DNA of 64,000 nucleotides from the NCBI GenBank assembly GCA_026686845.1, contig JAIVEN010000021.1:27670001-27734000 (forward strand). The letters run 5' to 3'. How positions within the stretch are numbered: position 1 is the stretch's first letter; each line of letters starts with the position of its first letter. The notes beneath the pieces were generated by a model. That model had not been told where the DNA came from and searched no databases. It saw only the letters and a list, made by a program, of their open reading frames with translations. Below are positions 1 to 11,594 of this stretch, piece after piece. The DNA comes from Adenanthera pavonina. Its lineage: Eukaryota; Streptophyta; Magnoliopsida; Fabales; Fabaceae. The position numbers and the translations under genes were made by a program.

Positions 1-109
1 TTATAGAACCCATGCTCAGTTGGCGTTCAACACATCCATACCGATATTGAACCAATCTGCATTTGCTCTTTGGTCGAGACCGGTTGCACCGCTTGCAATC
101 CTTCTTTTA

Positions 110-350
110 TTATTATTTTGGTTTCAAATATAGAAACTATTAAATATGGAGTAATATTTATTATATATTTTTAAAAAAATATTTTTATTTAATTTATTCT
201 AATCATAAAGAAAGAAAGAAAATAATTAAATAAGAATAGTTTTAAGAAAATGATAATTTTCTGAAAAACTAAGCTAGCTAACAAACTTTAACTCTCATCT
301 TTAATTCGTATAATTTGATTAAAAAAATTTATATTAAAGATTATAGGGAG
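110..350. mobile_element. Degenerate Stowaway-like MITE
   Basis: The right end reads TTATAGGGAG followed by TA, the usual Stowaway end and TA target. The interior (AGTAATATTTATTATATATTTTT, seen around 151-171, then a stretch ending in a GATTAAAA-type motif) matches the better-preserved copies at 5281-5545, 6323-6582 and 10101-10345. The left end is eroded, so its boundary is approximate. Confidence 0.5.
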
Positions 351-436
351 TAATTTCTTCTTTCATTTATGCCCTGCTTTCCTTTCTTTCTTCCTTTTTC
401 CTTTTTTAATTTTCTTTTGATACGTTAACTAAATGA

Positions 437-1514
437 GCACATTACTTTTTTACTAGTAAATATATTTTGTTTGCCTCCTATCTCACAAAATTATCAGCAC
501 TTCAAACAATTTACTAATTATAAAATAAAAATTATTGGACAAAATTAAAAGTAAATTATTTTTTATACAACCATTTGGTATCTAATACTACCAGGTTATA
601 TTTGAATATTGTCGGACTTAATTTTGGTAGCTCTCCTAATGTGGTTTAAATTCTTGACCTTATTTAAGGAGAATTGGTCAACGAAATTTGGTGGTGGTGT
701 GGTTGACCGGTAATACTTGGTAGTGGTTTATGGTGGCTGGCAATAATTAATGATGGTCGACAATAGTTGGCAGTGGTCAACAATGATTAATAATAGTAGA
801 CAACAGTTAGTGGTGGATGATAGTGGTTGGTAGTGGTTGATGATGGTTAGTTGTAGTTAGTGACAAGCGACAGTGCTTGGCAGTGGCTAACGATGAATGG
901 TGGTGGTTGGTGGTGATCAACAGTGATCAAGAATGATTAACAGTGGTTGATGGTGGCTGATGACTAACAATGATAGCTAACTGTTGTTGGTATTGATCAG
1001 CGATAGTCGGTGGTGAATGTGAATAAAAATAGAAAATAAAAATCAAAACAACTTTGAGTTGTTATTGTTTTCTTGTTTTAAAAAATGAAAAAAAGTAACA
1101 AGTTTTTAAGACAAGTAAATGGAAAATACCTACCAATAATGTATAATTTTTAAAACAAAAGGTAGTTTTTAAATACAGAAATCAAAGAGGCCCAAAATGT
1201 ATCTAAATTGTGTATTAATACAATTAGTAATAATTTTTTTATTTTATATCAATATGGTTGGATTAGGTGAAAGTGACTCAATTCCTTTTAAGTATAGGTT
1301 TGAACATTATATATGAAAAAATTATGTCACAAGAGTTAACTCTAATTGAACATGACAATGTTTGAATATAATTTGGTAATACTAAATGCCAATAGTTGTA
1401 TAAAAATAATTTTTTTATCAACAATTTTTATTTTATAGTGAATGATTGTTAGGTGCTGATAGTTTTTTCAAGTAGGAGGAAAAAATATATTTACTAATAA
1501 AAAAAGTGTTGTCC
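437..1514. mobile_element. Non-autonomous DNA element with long TIRs
   Basis: The segment 437-616 is an imperfect inverted copy of 1352-1514. Shared blocks include TAGTAAATATAT, CTCCTA, TATCAGCAC, TATAAAATAAAAATT, TTTTTATACAAC and a TTTGAATAT block, in the same order on opposite strands. No coding sequence lies between the arms; the middle is a minisatellite and AT-rich DNA. Long TIRs without a transposase fit a non-autonomous Mutator-like or hAT-like element, but I could not define a target duplication, so the superfamily is open. A short inverted match (GCACCGCTTGC at 86-96 and its complement near 1525-1535) suggests that the ends may once have lain further out. Confidence 0.65.
660..1020. 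repeat. Degenerate TGG/TGA-rich minisatellite
   Basis: About 360 bp built from variants of TGGTGGTTGATGG, TGGCAGTGG and CAACAATGATTAA, with a rough 10-13 bp period and strong strand asymmetry (G on the + strand, few C). It lies between the two arms of the long-TIR element and shares no sequence with them. Confidence 0.65.
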
Positions 1515-3605
1515 TTCATAAGGGCAAGCGGTGCAGTTCCTCGGATGCGCTCCCCTTCCCCTCTTTGGTCCTATTATCTTTTGGCTGCATAAAATGTAAT
1601 GTACAACTTATAATTAAAAAGTTGATATTTAATATATTTATAAATATATCACGTTGGTTCCAGTGCAATGAAGTTAAAGTTGCCTAAATATAATATTTTT
1701 AGTTCAAAAATGTGTGAAGATAGAAAATGATTTTAGAAAAGCTCCAATTGAATGGTAATTAGATTTGAATTTATCAGAACCCAAAATAATAATTAAATAC
1801 TGGACCGTTATTAAAAAATATTTATAAATATTATTGAAATGTTAAAATTAAAACATCTAAATCATTAAAATTCTAACTGCATGAACCAAAAAGGAAAAAA
1901 AAGGTTAGTAAAGATAAAAGTAAATTAAAGAAAAGTAAGTCCTATATGTATTTAGGAAGGTCTCACAAGAATAAGGATTAATTATATAGCTCCTTTTCTT
2001 TCTATTCATTTGAACAGTAATACACTTTATAAAATGAAATCTACTCCTTTTTTACCTGAATATGCTCTTTTTCATAAAATAAAATCTATTTGAATGTTAG
2101 AAAGATAAAAATATCTTTTACTGTGGCATGTAGCTGCCCACATGATATTTATTTCTTTGACGGTGTCCATGCATTTAACAACTACCACATAAACACATAG
2201 GCTCATTACATCATCAGCATTTCTTTTGATTCCCATAGGCCATATATTCACGATTGAATTAAATAATATTTAAAGCAACACTACCAAAAAGCTACATTTT
2301 TAGCCGTTAATTTTACATTTTTCTCATTTAAATTGTAAAAAAATAATTCCTGTGAGCTGTGACAGTTACAGAATTATCAATAATATGTCTACGTTATAAA
2401 ATTTTTTTAACGATTTTTATGCAATGGTAAATGCAGCCGTTGCGAAAAAAATGATGCTTTTATTGTCATAAATTATAATGTGAATTTAGAGTTTAATATT
2501 AATTTAGTATTTTTTTAAAAAAATAATTTAGAAAGTTTTCTTTTTTCGTAGATCATGACTATTTCTCGCTGACAGAATGGATTAATCTTCTTTAGGTATT
2601 GAGTATAAAAAAATAAATTCCTCTTAATTAGATTTTACTTCATACACAAATATTATAAAATCAAACTCCTTACACTTATGTCTACCTAAATTGGTAATTA
2701 ATTTAACATTTTTATTAGCATGTAGGATGAATAAAATCACAGTTTTGTACTATTATGACTGTATTACATATGTCAATATATATAAAAAATAAAAAAAAAA
2801 TTTTCTTGGAACCGAATCAGTGGAAAACTGAAAGTCATAGAAGGCGCAAAGCCTGAATATATAAAAAAACTTGAACCAAGAATAAAGGCTGTATTAATGG
2901 ATTGCTTAAAAAATTTCCTGCGATGCTTTTAATAATCATCATATATATAAATATTCTATATCTATATTTATATATCCTTTATTTTGATAACTTAAGAATT
3001 AGCGGTTCTTAATTAAGGATCTCCTAAATATATAACTCAATTTTTCCCTTTCAAACTTGCACATAATAATATCATAGCAGATAGCTTTCTCACTTTAGTG
3101 CTCAAGTTGAGAATAAATTAAGTGATAAACTATAAAATTAAGGTATTGGCAAAAAGGACAGGATAATTTAGTGCGCCTTAATTAGTGGGCATATACAACA
3201 ATAAGATGAATTAAACAAATATAATTCTATTTTAGGTTAGACGTGATGCTTTTAGGGTTTTAAGAATCATAATATCTTTCCAAATTTGTAAAATTCAAGT
3301 TTCTAAATATCACTTCAGGAACAACATGCAACACAATTTGCAAAGTGCATGAAAAGTCCCAGGTTCATGTATTGGCTCTCAATTAAAATCTTTTATCTCT
3401 TAAATTTTTATTACGGTATATTAATTTCCATAGACCAAGAAATATATCTGATTCGAAATTTCAAACTATATTATGATTAGCTGAAGTAATCGATATCCTT
3501 ACCATTTGCACTCATAATCATACCATCCTCTAATAATCTCGTTTTTCACGGACAGCCTTATCTTGGGGAGTTGGTACAAATAAAGTACTGATACAAGACA
3601 ATTAC

Positions 3606-3606
<1 letters not shown>
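1515..3606. other. Gene-free AT-rich stretch with a possible CACTA-type end
   Basis: No open frame with recognisable protein content. At 2279 the string CACTACCAAAAAG resembles the conserved terminus of CACTA (En/Spm) elements and is followed by AGCCGTTAA and, at about 2445, GCCGTTGCGA, which look like subterminal repeats. No matching opposite end was found, so this is at most a fragment. The rest is simple AT-rich DNA. Confidence 0.35.
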
Positions 3607-3638
<32 letters not shown>

Positions 3639-3664
3639 GTATATATATGTATGTATGTATGTAT
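3607..3664. repeat. Compound microsatellite (TA)n(CA)n(TA)n(TGTA)n
   Basis: Uninterrupted runs of TA, then CA, then TA, then GTAT repeats are read directly from the sequence. It is a likely polymorphic marker. No gene is nearby. Confidence 0.95.
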
Positions 3665-4244
3665 TTGGACCACTATTTGTCGAAGATAAAACTTAAGTGT
3701 AATTTGTCATATTTTTTTAATTTTAATTACAATATGATCTATATATAATTTTATTAAAAAAAATTAAACTTGCTTTTTCTTATACCATGAGGGTTTGAAT
3801 CATACTATAGATTCTACCCACCCCTCACAACATTTTTACTACCTAATTAAGCTAGTCTTAAATGATATATATAAATTAGATTGTTGTTACGTTATTATTG
3901 AAAAATATATTATTCTCATATTTTAATTAGATAGTTAGTGAAAATATATATAAGAAAAAGGTTGCTTTGTTGTTGATGAAAAATGCAAATAGCCACTATA
4001 AGGAAAGCTTTTGTAAGTTGCAATTAATTAATAAATTTCAAAATCCTCCTAACACTATAAACTAAAATTATCTTTGAATAAACCTAGTACTTCTGGGTCT
4101 CAAGTCCAAGATCAAGCCCAGATCTTGAAGATAAATTTATGTCCATTAGTAATTTTTTAATAAAAATTTTTAAAGTATTTATATTCATATATGGGGTATA
4201 GTTAAAAAAATGAAGCACCTTACCAATCCCCCGCCCGTGTCAAT
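3665..4244. other. Gene-free AT-rich stretch
   Basis: No coding signal, repeat family or element boundary was recognised here. Confidence 0.6.
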
Positions 4245-4620
4245 GGGTCTGTTTGATAGTATTTTCTATTTTATTGTTCTGAGAACAGTTTTGTAAAACT
4301 GTTTTCGAGAATAAGTTTTGAAAACAAGAAAATAAAAAAATCTGTTTGAATAATTGTTTTCAAAATTATAACTAGTGAGTGATAGATGAGTTATTCAAAA
4401 TTTATAACTTTATCATTAATGAGGTGGATATTTCTCTCCTTTTCTTATGTTTTCCAAAACAAAAACTACAAAACACTTTAAAGATGTTCTGAGTTTTCTG
4501 TTCTTTTATTTTCTATTTTCTAAAACAATTTTTAAAAAACAGGTTTACCAAACAAGTTTTCTAAGTTTTCTGTTTCTGAAAATAAGAAAACTGTTTTCCA
4601 AAACTCCACCAAACAGACCC
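4245..4620. mobile_element. Foldback MITE with GGGTCTGTTTG ends
   Basis: The element starts GGGTCTGTTTG and ends CAAACAGACCC, an 11-bp perfect terminal inverted repeat. The match continues in weaker form inward (AAAACAGTTTT and TTTTCTAT-type blocks on both arms). It is 376 bp and has no coding capacity. The flanks (GTGTCAAT left, ATGTCTCT right) agree at 5 of 8 positions, which might be a worn 8-bp hAT-type duplication, but this is weak. The 82-codon open frame inside is just the AT-rich arm. Confidence 0.75.
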
Positions 4621-4826
4621 ATGTCTCTTGCTGTTGAAGATCTAGTTCTGATAATTAATTTTCCGTCCAAACAAATCTTCGATGTAGATATATAACAATT
4701 CTCATTCATATGATTAAGATCTTGCTACCACAAAGCATCTTTATTCTATCCATAAACAATATTTTTATGTAAATTATAAAAAATAGTGGAAGTCATTAAA
4801 AAATCATTATAAAGGCATAATATATA

Positions 4827-5112
4827 CTCTCTCCGGTCCCTATTATAGGGTGTTATTTAAAAAATTTGTCTGGTCCAAAATATAAGATGTTAAGTAATAA
4901 ATTTAATTTTACTCTCAATTTTACCCCTATTAAATGCTTTCATTACAAATCTCAATTAACTTCTCTCTCCTCCTATTTAATGTATTTTTATTCTCTCCTT
5001 AAGGATAAAATGGGAATGTCAGAAATCTTTTTCATTAATTTTAGACTATAACCAACTTTTCTTAATCCACGTGCAGTAGTTAAAAACATCTTATAATAGG
5101 GACCGGAGGGAG
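4827..5112. mobile_element. Stowaway-like MITE, complete, TA target
   Basis: The left end CTCTCTCCGGTCCCTATTAT and the right end ATAATAGGGACCGGAGGGAG form a near-perfect inverted pair, flanked by TA on both sides. At 286 bp without coding sequence it fits the Tc1/mariner-derived Stowaway type. The open frame inside is incidental. Confidence 0.9.
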
Positions 5113-5280
5113 TACATATATAAAAGATTATTTAGCCATCCCAAATGAAGCATTAAAATCAAACTTAACTGTAATTAATTCGGGTTCGACGCTATTACCA
5201 AGGGCGCACTTTCGTCATTTAAGCATGGTGATTAGATTTACAATTGTATAAAATGCAAGTCTAATTAGAAAATATCTACT

Positions 5281-5545
5281 ACCTCCGGTCCTATATATAG
5301 AATCTTTTACCCTGATTCTAAATATAAGACCCTTTACAATATGCGAGGTAGTATTTATTATATATTTTTTAAAAAAAGTCCTTATTTAATGTATTCAATG
5401 AGAAAATAAGAGAGATTAAATAAGGGTAGTTTTGGAAAAATGTTAAGATTTTTGGATAAATCGAGGTTGTTAATTAATTTTAATTTTAATTCTTAATCCG
5501 CGTGATTCGATTAAAAGAGTTTCATATTAAGCACTAGAGAAAGTA
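5281..5545. mobile_element. Stowaway-like MITE, family b
   Basis: Begins ACCTCCGGTCCTATATATAG and ends with the degraded partner CACTAGAGAAAGTA. The interior (AAATATAAGACCCTTTACAAT, GATTCGATTAAAAGAG) is shared with the copies at 6323-6582 (opposite orientation), 10101-10345 and 40675-40909. Confidence 0.8.
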
Positions 5546-6322
5546 TTCTTTATCCCTAATTTATACCCTAGGAGGGATTAGCTCGTGCATATGCTTTTCT
5601 TATCGATAGTTTGTGTGGTAATCCAATTCGTTCTTATCAACTAATGATGTCATTTCTTATGAGCTAATGATCTAAAAAAACAAAAAATTGAAATTCTTCG
5701 GAAGCAAAGTTCTGAATTAAATGGGCGAGACTGTCAAAGTTAATTATCAATTAATTAATGGTTTTTCTAGAAGCCCTGAGAAAGCCAAAACGCAGGCCTA
5801 TGGAGTACATCCTATTAAAGATTAAAGAATTTAATTAATCCTAAAGACAACTAATTAATTGTCTACTTGCAATTAAATACTCTAGTGTGTCCCCACAAGA
5901 AATCCCAAAACCGTGATCCTAATCTATATTGAAAAAGACACTCAAAAAGCAACAAATTAACCATCTAGAAATCTAAAGACACAAAATCATGTTAACATCA
6001 CAAGGAACCAAACGTGAATCTCTTTCATCACCCACTTTTTTTTGTTTATTTGAAAATTATTTTGGGGACTTCACGAACATGCTTAGCTGTTAAACAAAGT
6101 GTTTTAGCAATACAAGTATGTGTGTATATATATTAGGGCTTTCAGTCAGTTTATTCTATATCACGATCTTTCCGTACTAAACATGGAGATTGCTAATGGT
6201 TTATACAATATTCTTTCTTACATGAATATTTAAATAAAAAGTAGACAGAGGAATGATAAACTTTTTTAGGATAAACAAGTGGTGTGCAACAATCTTCATT
6301 ATAATTGTTAGTTTGTATTGTA
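5546..6322. other. Gene-free stretch
   Basis: AT-rich sequence without recognisable genes or element boundaries. Confidence 0.6.
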
Positions 6323-6582
6323 CTCCCTCTAAAGTTTAATATAAGATCATTTTAACCGAATAACGTGAATTAAGAAGAAGAGTTAAAACTAATTAACTAT
6401 CTTGATTTATCTGAAAATCTCAATATTTTTTCAAAACTACATTTATTTAATCTCTTTTTTTTTTATATATTAAATAAGGATATTTTTTTGAAAATATATA
6501 ATAAATACCACCTCATATATTGTAAATAGTTTTATATTTAGAATCAAGATAAAAAAATTTTATATATAGGACCGGGAGGGAG
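6323..6582. mobile_element. Stowaway-like MITE, family b, inverted
   Basis: Starts CTCCCTCTAAAGTTTAATAT and ends ATATATAGGACCGGGAGGGAG, with TA on both sides (6321-6322 and 6583-6584). Read on the minus strand, its interior follows the copy at 5281-5545, including the TAAGAC-type block and the GAGGTGGTATTTATTATAT block. Confidence 0.9.
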
Positions 6583-6959
6583 TATTACTACTGTTTTCAT
6601 TAATTTCCAAATTTAAAATTCACAGCAAACCGTATTTACAATACAGTGACCCATTTTTTTGTTATTCTTTTAATGCAAATGACCCTAGAATCCATTAAAG
6701 GTGATCCAAAAGACCTTAATTAAAGCTTACTGGTTTCTTGTTTTAAAGTTTGCGAAAATTGACTGGTTTAACACTTTGATCGTTTCAGTCAGATTTCAAA
6801 TTTTTAGGTAGGGATTGGGTATCACCACCTGCTCTGCTTTCATGCATCAACGAACCGACTTATGTTAATTCGGACGCAGCTTCTTAATTAATTATACCTG
6901 AGATTAAAATATAGAAACTATAAATATAGTAATTAAAGAGCAATATGAATGTAAATATT

Positions 6960-7239
6960 TCCTCCAGTTCTTTTTATTAGTCATGTTCTAGAATATTTTT
7001 ATGGCCCTATATATAAGTCATTGTTCATAAGTTTTTGAAATATTAATTACTTTATTTAAAAAATGTCCTTATTTTATTATGAGAGAGAAAATAAATTATT
7101 TAAATTTATGATATTTATTAGGCGGTAAAAATGAAAACTATATTATTTTTAAGAGAATTTTAATGATGTAATAAATTTTTTTTAATTCAGGTGAAATAGT
7201 TAAAAGTGACTTATATTAAAGATGAGATGAATGAAGTAA
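6960..7239. mobile_element. Stowaway-like MITE, family c
   Basis: Starts TCCTCCAGTTCTTTTTATTAG and ends AGTGACTTATATTAAAGATGAGATG. The ends are eroded and only roughly inverted, so the limits are approximate. The interior contains TTATGAGAGAGAAAATAAAT, a phrase common to the MITEs of this window. It seeds the local duplication described next. Confidence 0.55.
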
Positions 7240-7820
7240 AGAACAAAAGGCCAACACTTAAAGAATAACGTAAGTTTGAGTTTTTTTTTGTCAAATCAAA
7301 TCTTTAATTAATTAATTGAAAAATAATTAAGTTTGGTAATGAAAATATTATAATTTAGAATTTTACACCCACATAAGTCTATAAGTCATTGTTTATAAGT
7401 TTTTGAAATATTAATTACTTTATTTAAAAAATATCCTTATTTTATTATGAGAGAGAAAATAAATTGTTTAAATTTATGATATTTATTAAGGGGTAAAAAT
7501 GAAAACTATATTATTTTTAAGAAAATTTTAATAATGTAATAATTTTTTTTTAATTCAGGTGAGATAGTTAAAAGTGACTTATATTAAAGATGAGATGAAT
7601 GAAGTAAAGAACAAAAGGCCAACAGTTAAAGAATAATGTAAGTTAGAGTTTTTTTTTGTCAAATCAAATCTTTAATTAATTAATTGAAAAATAATTAAGT
7701 TTGGTAATGAAAATATTATAATTTAGATTTGTCAAATCAAATCTTTAATTAATTAATTGAAAAATAATTAAGTTTGGTAATGAAAATATTATAATTTAGA
7801 ATTTTACACCCACATAAATC
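7014..7820 (+). repeat. Local direct duplication: 368-bp unit plus a 73-bp repeat
   Basis: The block 7014-7381 is repeated from 7382 with a constant offset of 368 bp (for example TAAGTCATTGTT at 7014 and 7382, GTCAAATCAAATC at 7290 and 7658). The last 73 bp of the second unit is then repeated again from 7731. Copies differ by few substitutions, so the duplication is younger than the surrounding MITE decay. Confidence 0.9.
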
Positions 7821-8936
7821 CTAATTAGTACAAGTTTCTGATGGGGTTTTTTTTTTCGTGAAAAAAGTTGAAGTAATATACCATCAAATCATCAATCCAT
7901 CATTTTTCATGTCTTTAGTAACGGTGTGAAACACTATCTTTGGCATATAAGCATGTCGAAAAAGGTTGCTTTGCATAAAATAATGATACCTTGTCTTGAT
8001 GCTGAAATAAAGATACATACATACATACATACATATATAGATATATATAACTACATAGATATTTATTTCGAAACGATCAACATAACAATGGTTTCTGTCT
8101 CTATCTTTGGGACACCGTAATTGGTGTACTTGTTAGAGACAGTTGTTTGTTTGTCATTCTTTTTTTTTTTTGGCCAGTGTTTGTCATTCCATTTTATATC
8201 TTGAAAGAAATTAAAATATGTATCACAGGCAAATACAATTATACAACAGTGCGGTCATCGTAATGCTGTTTTAACAGCAGATGATCCAGATTTTATATTC
8301 TCTTCCAAAATTTTTGAATATGTAAATAATCTTTTTGAAAACTTATAGTCAGAAGGTTATTTTTCATTTTTCATAATTTTTCAAATAGCTTTTTTTTTAA
8401 TTTTTAATAGAAATATAAATGAAATATGAACTGTCCAGATCTAGATTATACAGAAACAATACAAGATCTCTGTAAAGCAGCAGAGAAACCAGTTAGTCAA
8501 TCAAATTGCCCAATATACTTCACAAACAAGTTTTTTTTTTTTGGCCCCAACTTAACAAACAAGTAATAAATGTTGATTTCGGTTTAAATATTTTCCTTCA
8601 GTAATGTTATAGGTTGTTGAAAAAAAAAATAACGGTGCTTCATCATGTGGCAATACCAAAAAATTATTTTCCCATAAATTTATAAAAAATCATTGTATTG
8701 CAATTTCAAGTTATCCTTAAAATTACATTTAGTGTTTATACTAAATAAATATTCCCTCCAATAAAAAATATAAGTTAGTTTTTTTTTTGAAAAATTTCTT
8801 GATAAACAATATAAATCATTTTAGGAGATATATGTTAGTGTAATTTTTTTTTGGTCATTTATGCTCTTCGTTTATAACAAATGGTGAGAGATACAAGTTA
8901 TGGCAAATGTGAGAAATATATAATGTGCTCTCTTTT
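7821..8936. other. Gene-free stretch with a CATA microsatellite
   Basis: A short ACAT repeat lies at about 8014-8035. A poorly kept MITE end (ATTCCCTCCAATAAAAAATAT, near 8751) may start a degenerate element. Nothing coding was recognised. Confidence 0.5.
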
Positions 8937-9192
8937 ATTCTAAATATATGATTTTTTATATTGTCAAAATATAAGATTCTTTACCGAATATAAGGTGTTA
9001 TTTAATATATATACATTACAAAAAAAATATCCCTATTTAATTTATGAGAGAGAAAAATATAAAGAAATTTAATAAGAATTATTTTGGAAAAATAATATTC
9101 TTTTTAAAAAAATTAATGCAGTTAACTTATACTCATATTCTTAATCTATGTAATTTTATTAAAAGAGTTTTATATTAAGAATTAGAGAAAAT
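8937..9192. mobile_element. Degenerate Stowaway-like MITE, family b
   Basis: The interior AATATAAGATTCTTTACCGAA, the TTTAATTTATGAGAGAGAAAA stretch and the terminal TTTTATATTAAGAATTAGAGA follow the family-b copies. The ends are worn and no clean TA target remains. Confidence 0.5.
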
Positions 9193-10100
9193 ACTTTCCT
9201 GTTTTCAAATTATAAGTTACATTTACCTACCTCACACAAATTAAAGAGAGTATTTAAAATTTTCTACAAACCTTATTTTTTTAAAAAAGTTCATCTTTAA
9301 AAAATTACCCTTATTAAATAGGTTAAAAATAAATTATTATCTCCCAATCATAACATTTTTTTTCATTCATTCTATCATAATTGAATATTATCATTAAATA
9401 GGGATAAAAATAAAAAAATATTAAATACTCTATAACTTTCACAAAGCGTCTCATATTCTAAAATCTTAATAATAAAAAAAGACGTCCAATATTTTGAAAT
9501 AAAGAGAGCAATTAATAAGGGTAAATGATGCAAATTATAATGTATTTTCTTCATTCCTATTTACAAGATACAAATAGGCAAATCACACATATTAAGGAAT
9601 ATTGTTAGGAGAATTAAATTTGTTAGAATTTTAAAATAGTTTTTTAAAATACATCTATTTAAAGTTTAAAAATTTTATTATGTAATTAATAATGTGCGAT
9701 AATATAAAAAAATGAAGGATTTAATGTCATGGATAAAATTAAAGAAAAACCATACACCCAAAATATGTATACTATATTTAGAAACAAAAAAAGCATTCAT
9801 GTTGTATCTTATAAAAAGAAATGGAAGAGGTATTGATTTTTTTTTTTGAAAAAATTTGGAAAAAGAGGGTGATAAAGGAATCAACAATATTGCGTCAGAA
9901 ATAGTTTTAGAATACTGTATGGAATACGCATGAAAACACGGAAGATTCATGCCTCAAGCAGTTGGCTAAGCACTATCTTTCCAAAATTACATGACAAGAG
10001 GACACCTGTCCCCTGGGTGACTTTACACGCCATCAATAACAAGAATATTTAATACACCCCATGCCCAAAATGCACCCACAACCACAAGGCTACAGTAATA
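9193..10100. other. Gene-free stretch with further MITE debris
   Basis: Contains weak MITE-like phrases (about 9200-9510) but no clear termini, and no coding signal on either strand. The 90-codon minus-strand frame at 9678-9950 shows no recognisable protein features. Confidence 0.5.
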
Positions 10101-10345
10101 CTACCTTCGGTCTTATATTTAAGATATAAGACCCTTTACAATATATGAGATAATATTTATTATACATTTTTAAAAAAATATTTTTATTTAATATATTCAA
10201 AAAGAAAAAGAGAGAGATTAAATAAGGACAGTTTAAAAAAAATATTGAGATTTTTAGAAAAATTGAGATATTTAATTAATTTTAATTCTAATTCTTAATT
10301 CACGTGATTCGGTTAAAAGGATCTTATATTAAGAATAAGAGGGAG
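10101..10345. mobile_element. Stowaway-like MITE, family b
   Basis: Starts CTACCTTCGGTCTTATATTT and ends TATTAAGAATAAGAGGGAG, flanked by TA on both sides. Interior AAGACCCTTTACAATATATG matches the copies at 5281 and 40675. Confidence 0.85.
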
Positions 10346-11445
10346 TAATATTTAAATGAGAGAATTTGGAAAACATTACAAATGGATTTGTATCGTGAGA
10401 AGTAAGCAAATGCAACAGGTGGTGAAAGCCCATTGGGTATATTGTAATTTTCAAAAGCCCACCCATTGCTTCCTTTTTTTATTTGCCTCCTCATGGAATT
10501 TTGCTTTTGGGCTTGCAATATTGTATCCAGATGCATTAGCTCTCGCCCACACGTGTCCTCAACCCACTCAATCTCTCTTCCCCCTTTTGTCCCTTGTTAA
10601 CATAATTTATACTCCTATATTTTATTATTCATAATTAATGCCATTTACTACATAACTTTTCATAATCGAATACCAGTACACACTTAAAAATTCTTTGGTC
10701 ATTGTTAAATATACAATTATACACGTTTCTCAATGTATTACGTCAATTAAAAAAAATGAATCATATTATTCATCATGTCTAGCTTATTATAAATTATTTT
10801 ATGTTAATACTAATAATTATTTAGCATTTTGGGGTAGCTAAGGGAAAATAGTGAAGTGGTAAGGTATAGGCAAATGATAAGGGTTTGAATACGATTAAAG
10901 TTATTTTTATTATTTAAAACACAAATATTTTGTATTTATTTTCAAAATAAATCTATATTTTTTTACTCTTTTTAAAATAAAAAATTATTTGATAAAAATA
11001 AAAATTAAATTTAATATAAATAGTTTAAGTCAGGAATGATGACCAATTGGTCATCCATGAGATAAAAAAAAGATTTGTTTGGTTAATAAATAATACAAGG
11101 CGAGGACAATTTGAACAATTGCAGTACATTGACAAGCATGTTTTCGTAATGGTTAAAAATTAAAAATAAAAAATAAAATCCATGCTTTATTAAGGTCACT
11201 TGGACTTCTGTTCAAAATTTTTGAACTTTAAAAGAGTATGAACATTTTGTTTTTATTAATGATATGTGTACTATAGAGATCATGTAATCAGATTGTCTCA
11301 TCATTATATTGTTCGAAAATATAATGGTTATCTTACATGGTCTGATCAATTGATTTTTATATATAAATATCAACACAAATCACACTTTATTTGTGAAAAG
11401 AAAATCTCAAATCACACAAAGTTGGAGGCATGGCCATCTACCAAC
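10346..11445. other. Upstream region of the MYB gene
   Basis: AT-rich, with no recognised gene. The region 10400-10600 is richer in C and T and carries a CACACGTGTCC segment (about 10549) containing a CACGTG G-box core. Whether this belongs to the MYB promoter cannot be told from sequence alone. Confidence 0.4.
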
Positions 11446-11453
11446 TATAAATA
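11446..11453 (+). promoter_or_regulatory. Putative TATA box of the MYB gene
   Basis: TATAAATA about 142 bp upstream of the chosen start codon. That would place the transcription start near 11480 and give a leader of roughly 115 bases. Inferred from spacing only. Confidence 0.5.
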
Positions 11454-11594
11454 TGGACCAAACACAGAGACTCCAAATCAGTGCAAGGAATTTAGAAGAC
11501 AGATTTGAACCAAAGTATCAACCTTCTAAAGCCATTTCTGGCATCTCAAAAGCAAAAAGAGGGGAAAAGAAAGTTGTAACTTTTGTCTGTGGCT

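Noticed and set aside
9678..9950. 90-codon minus-strand open frame
   Set aside because: Low-complexity, AT-driven composition in a gene-free stretch; no family resemblance, no splice or promoter context.
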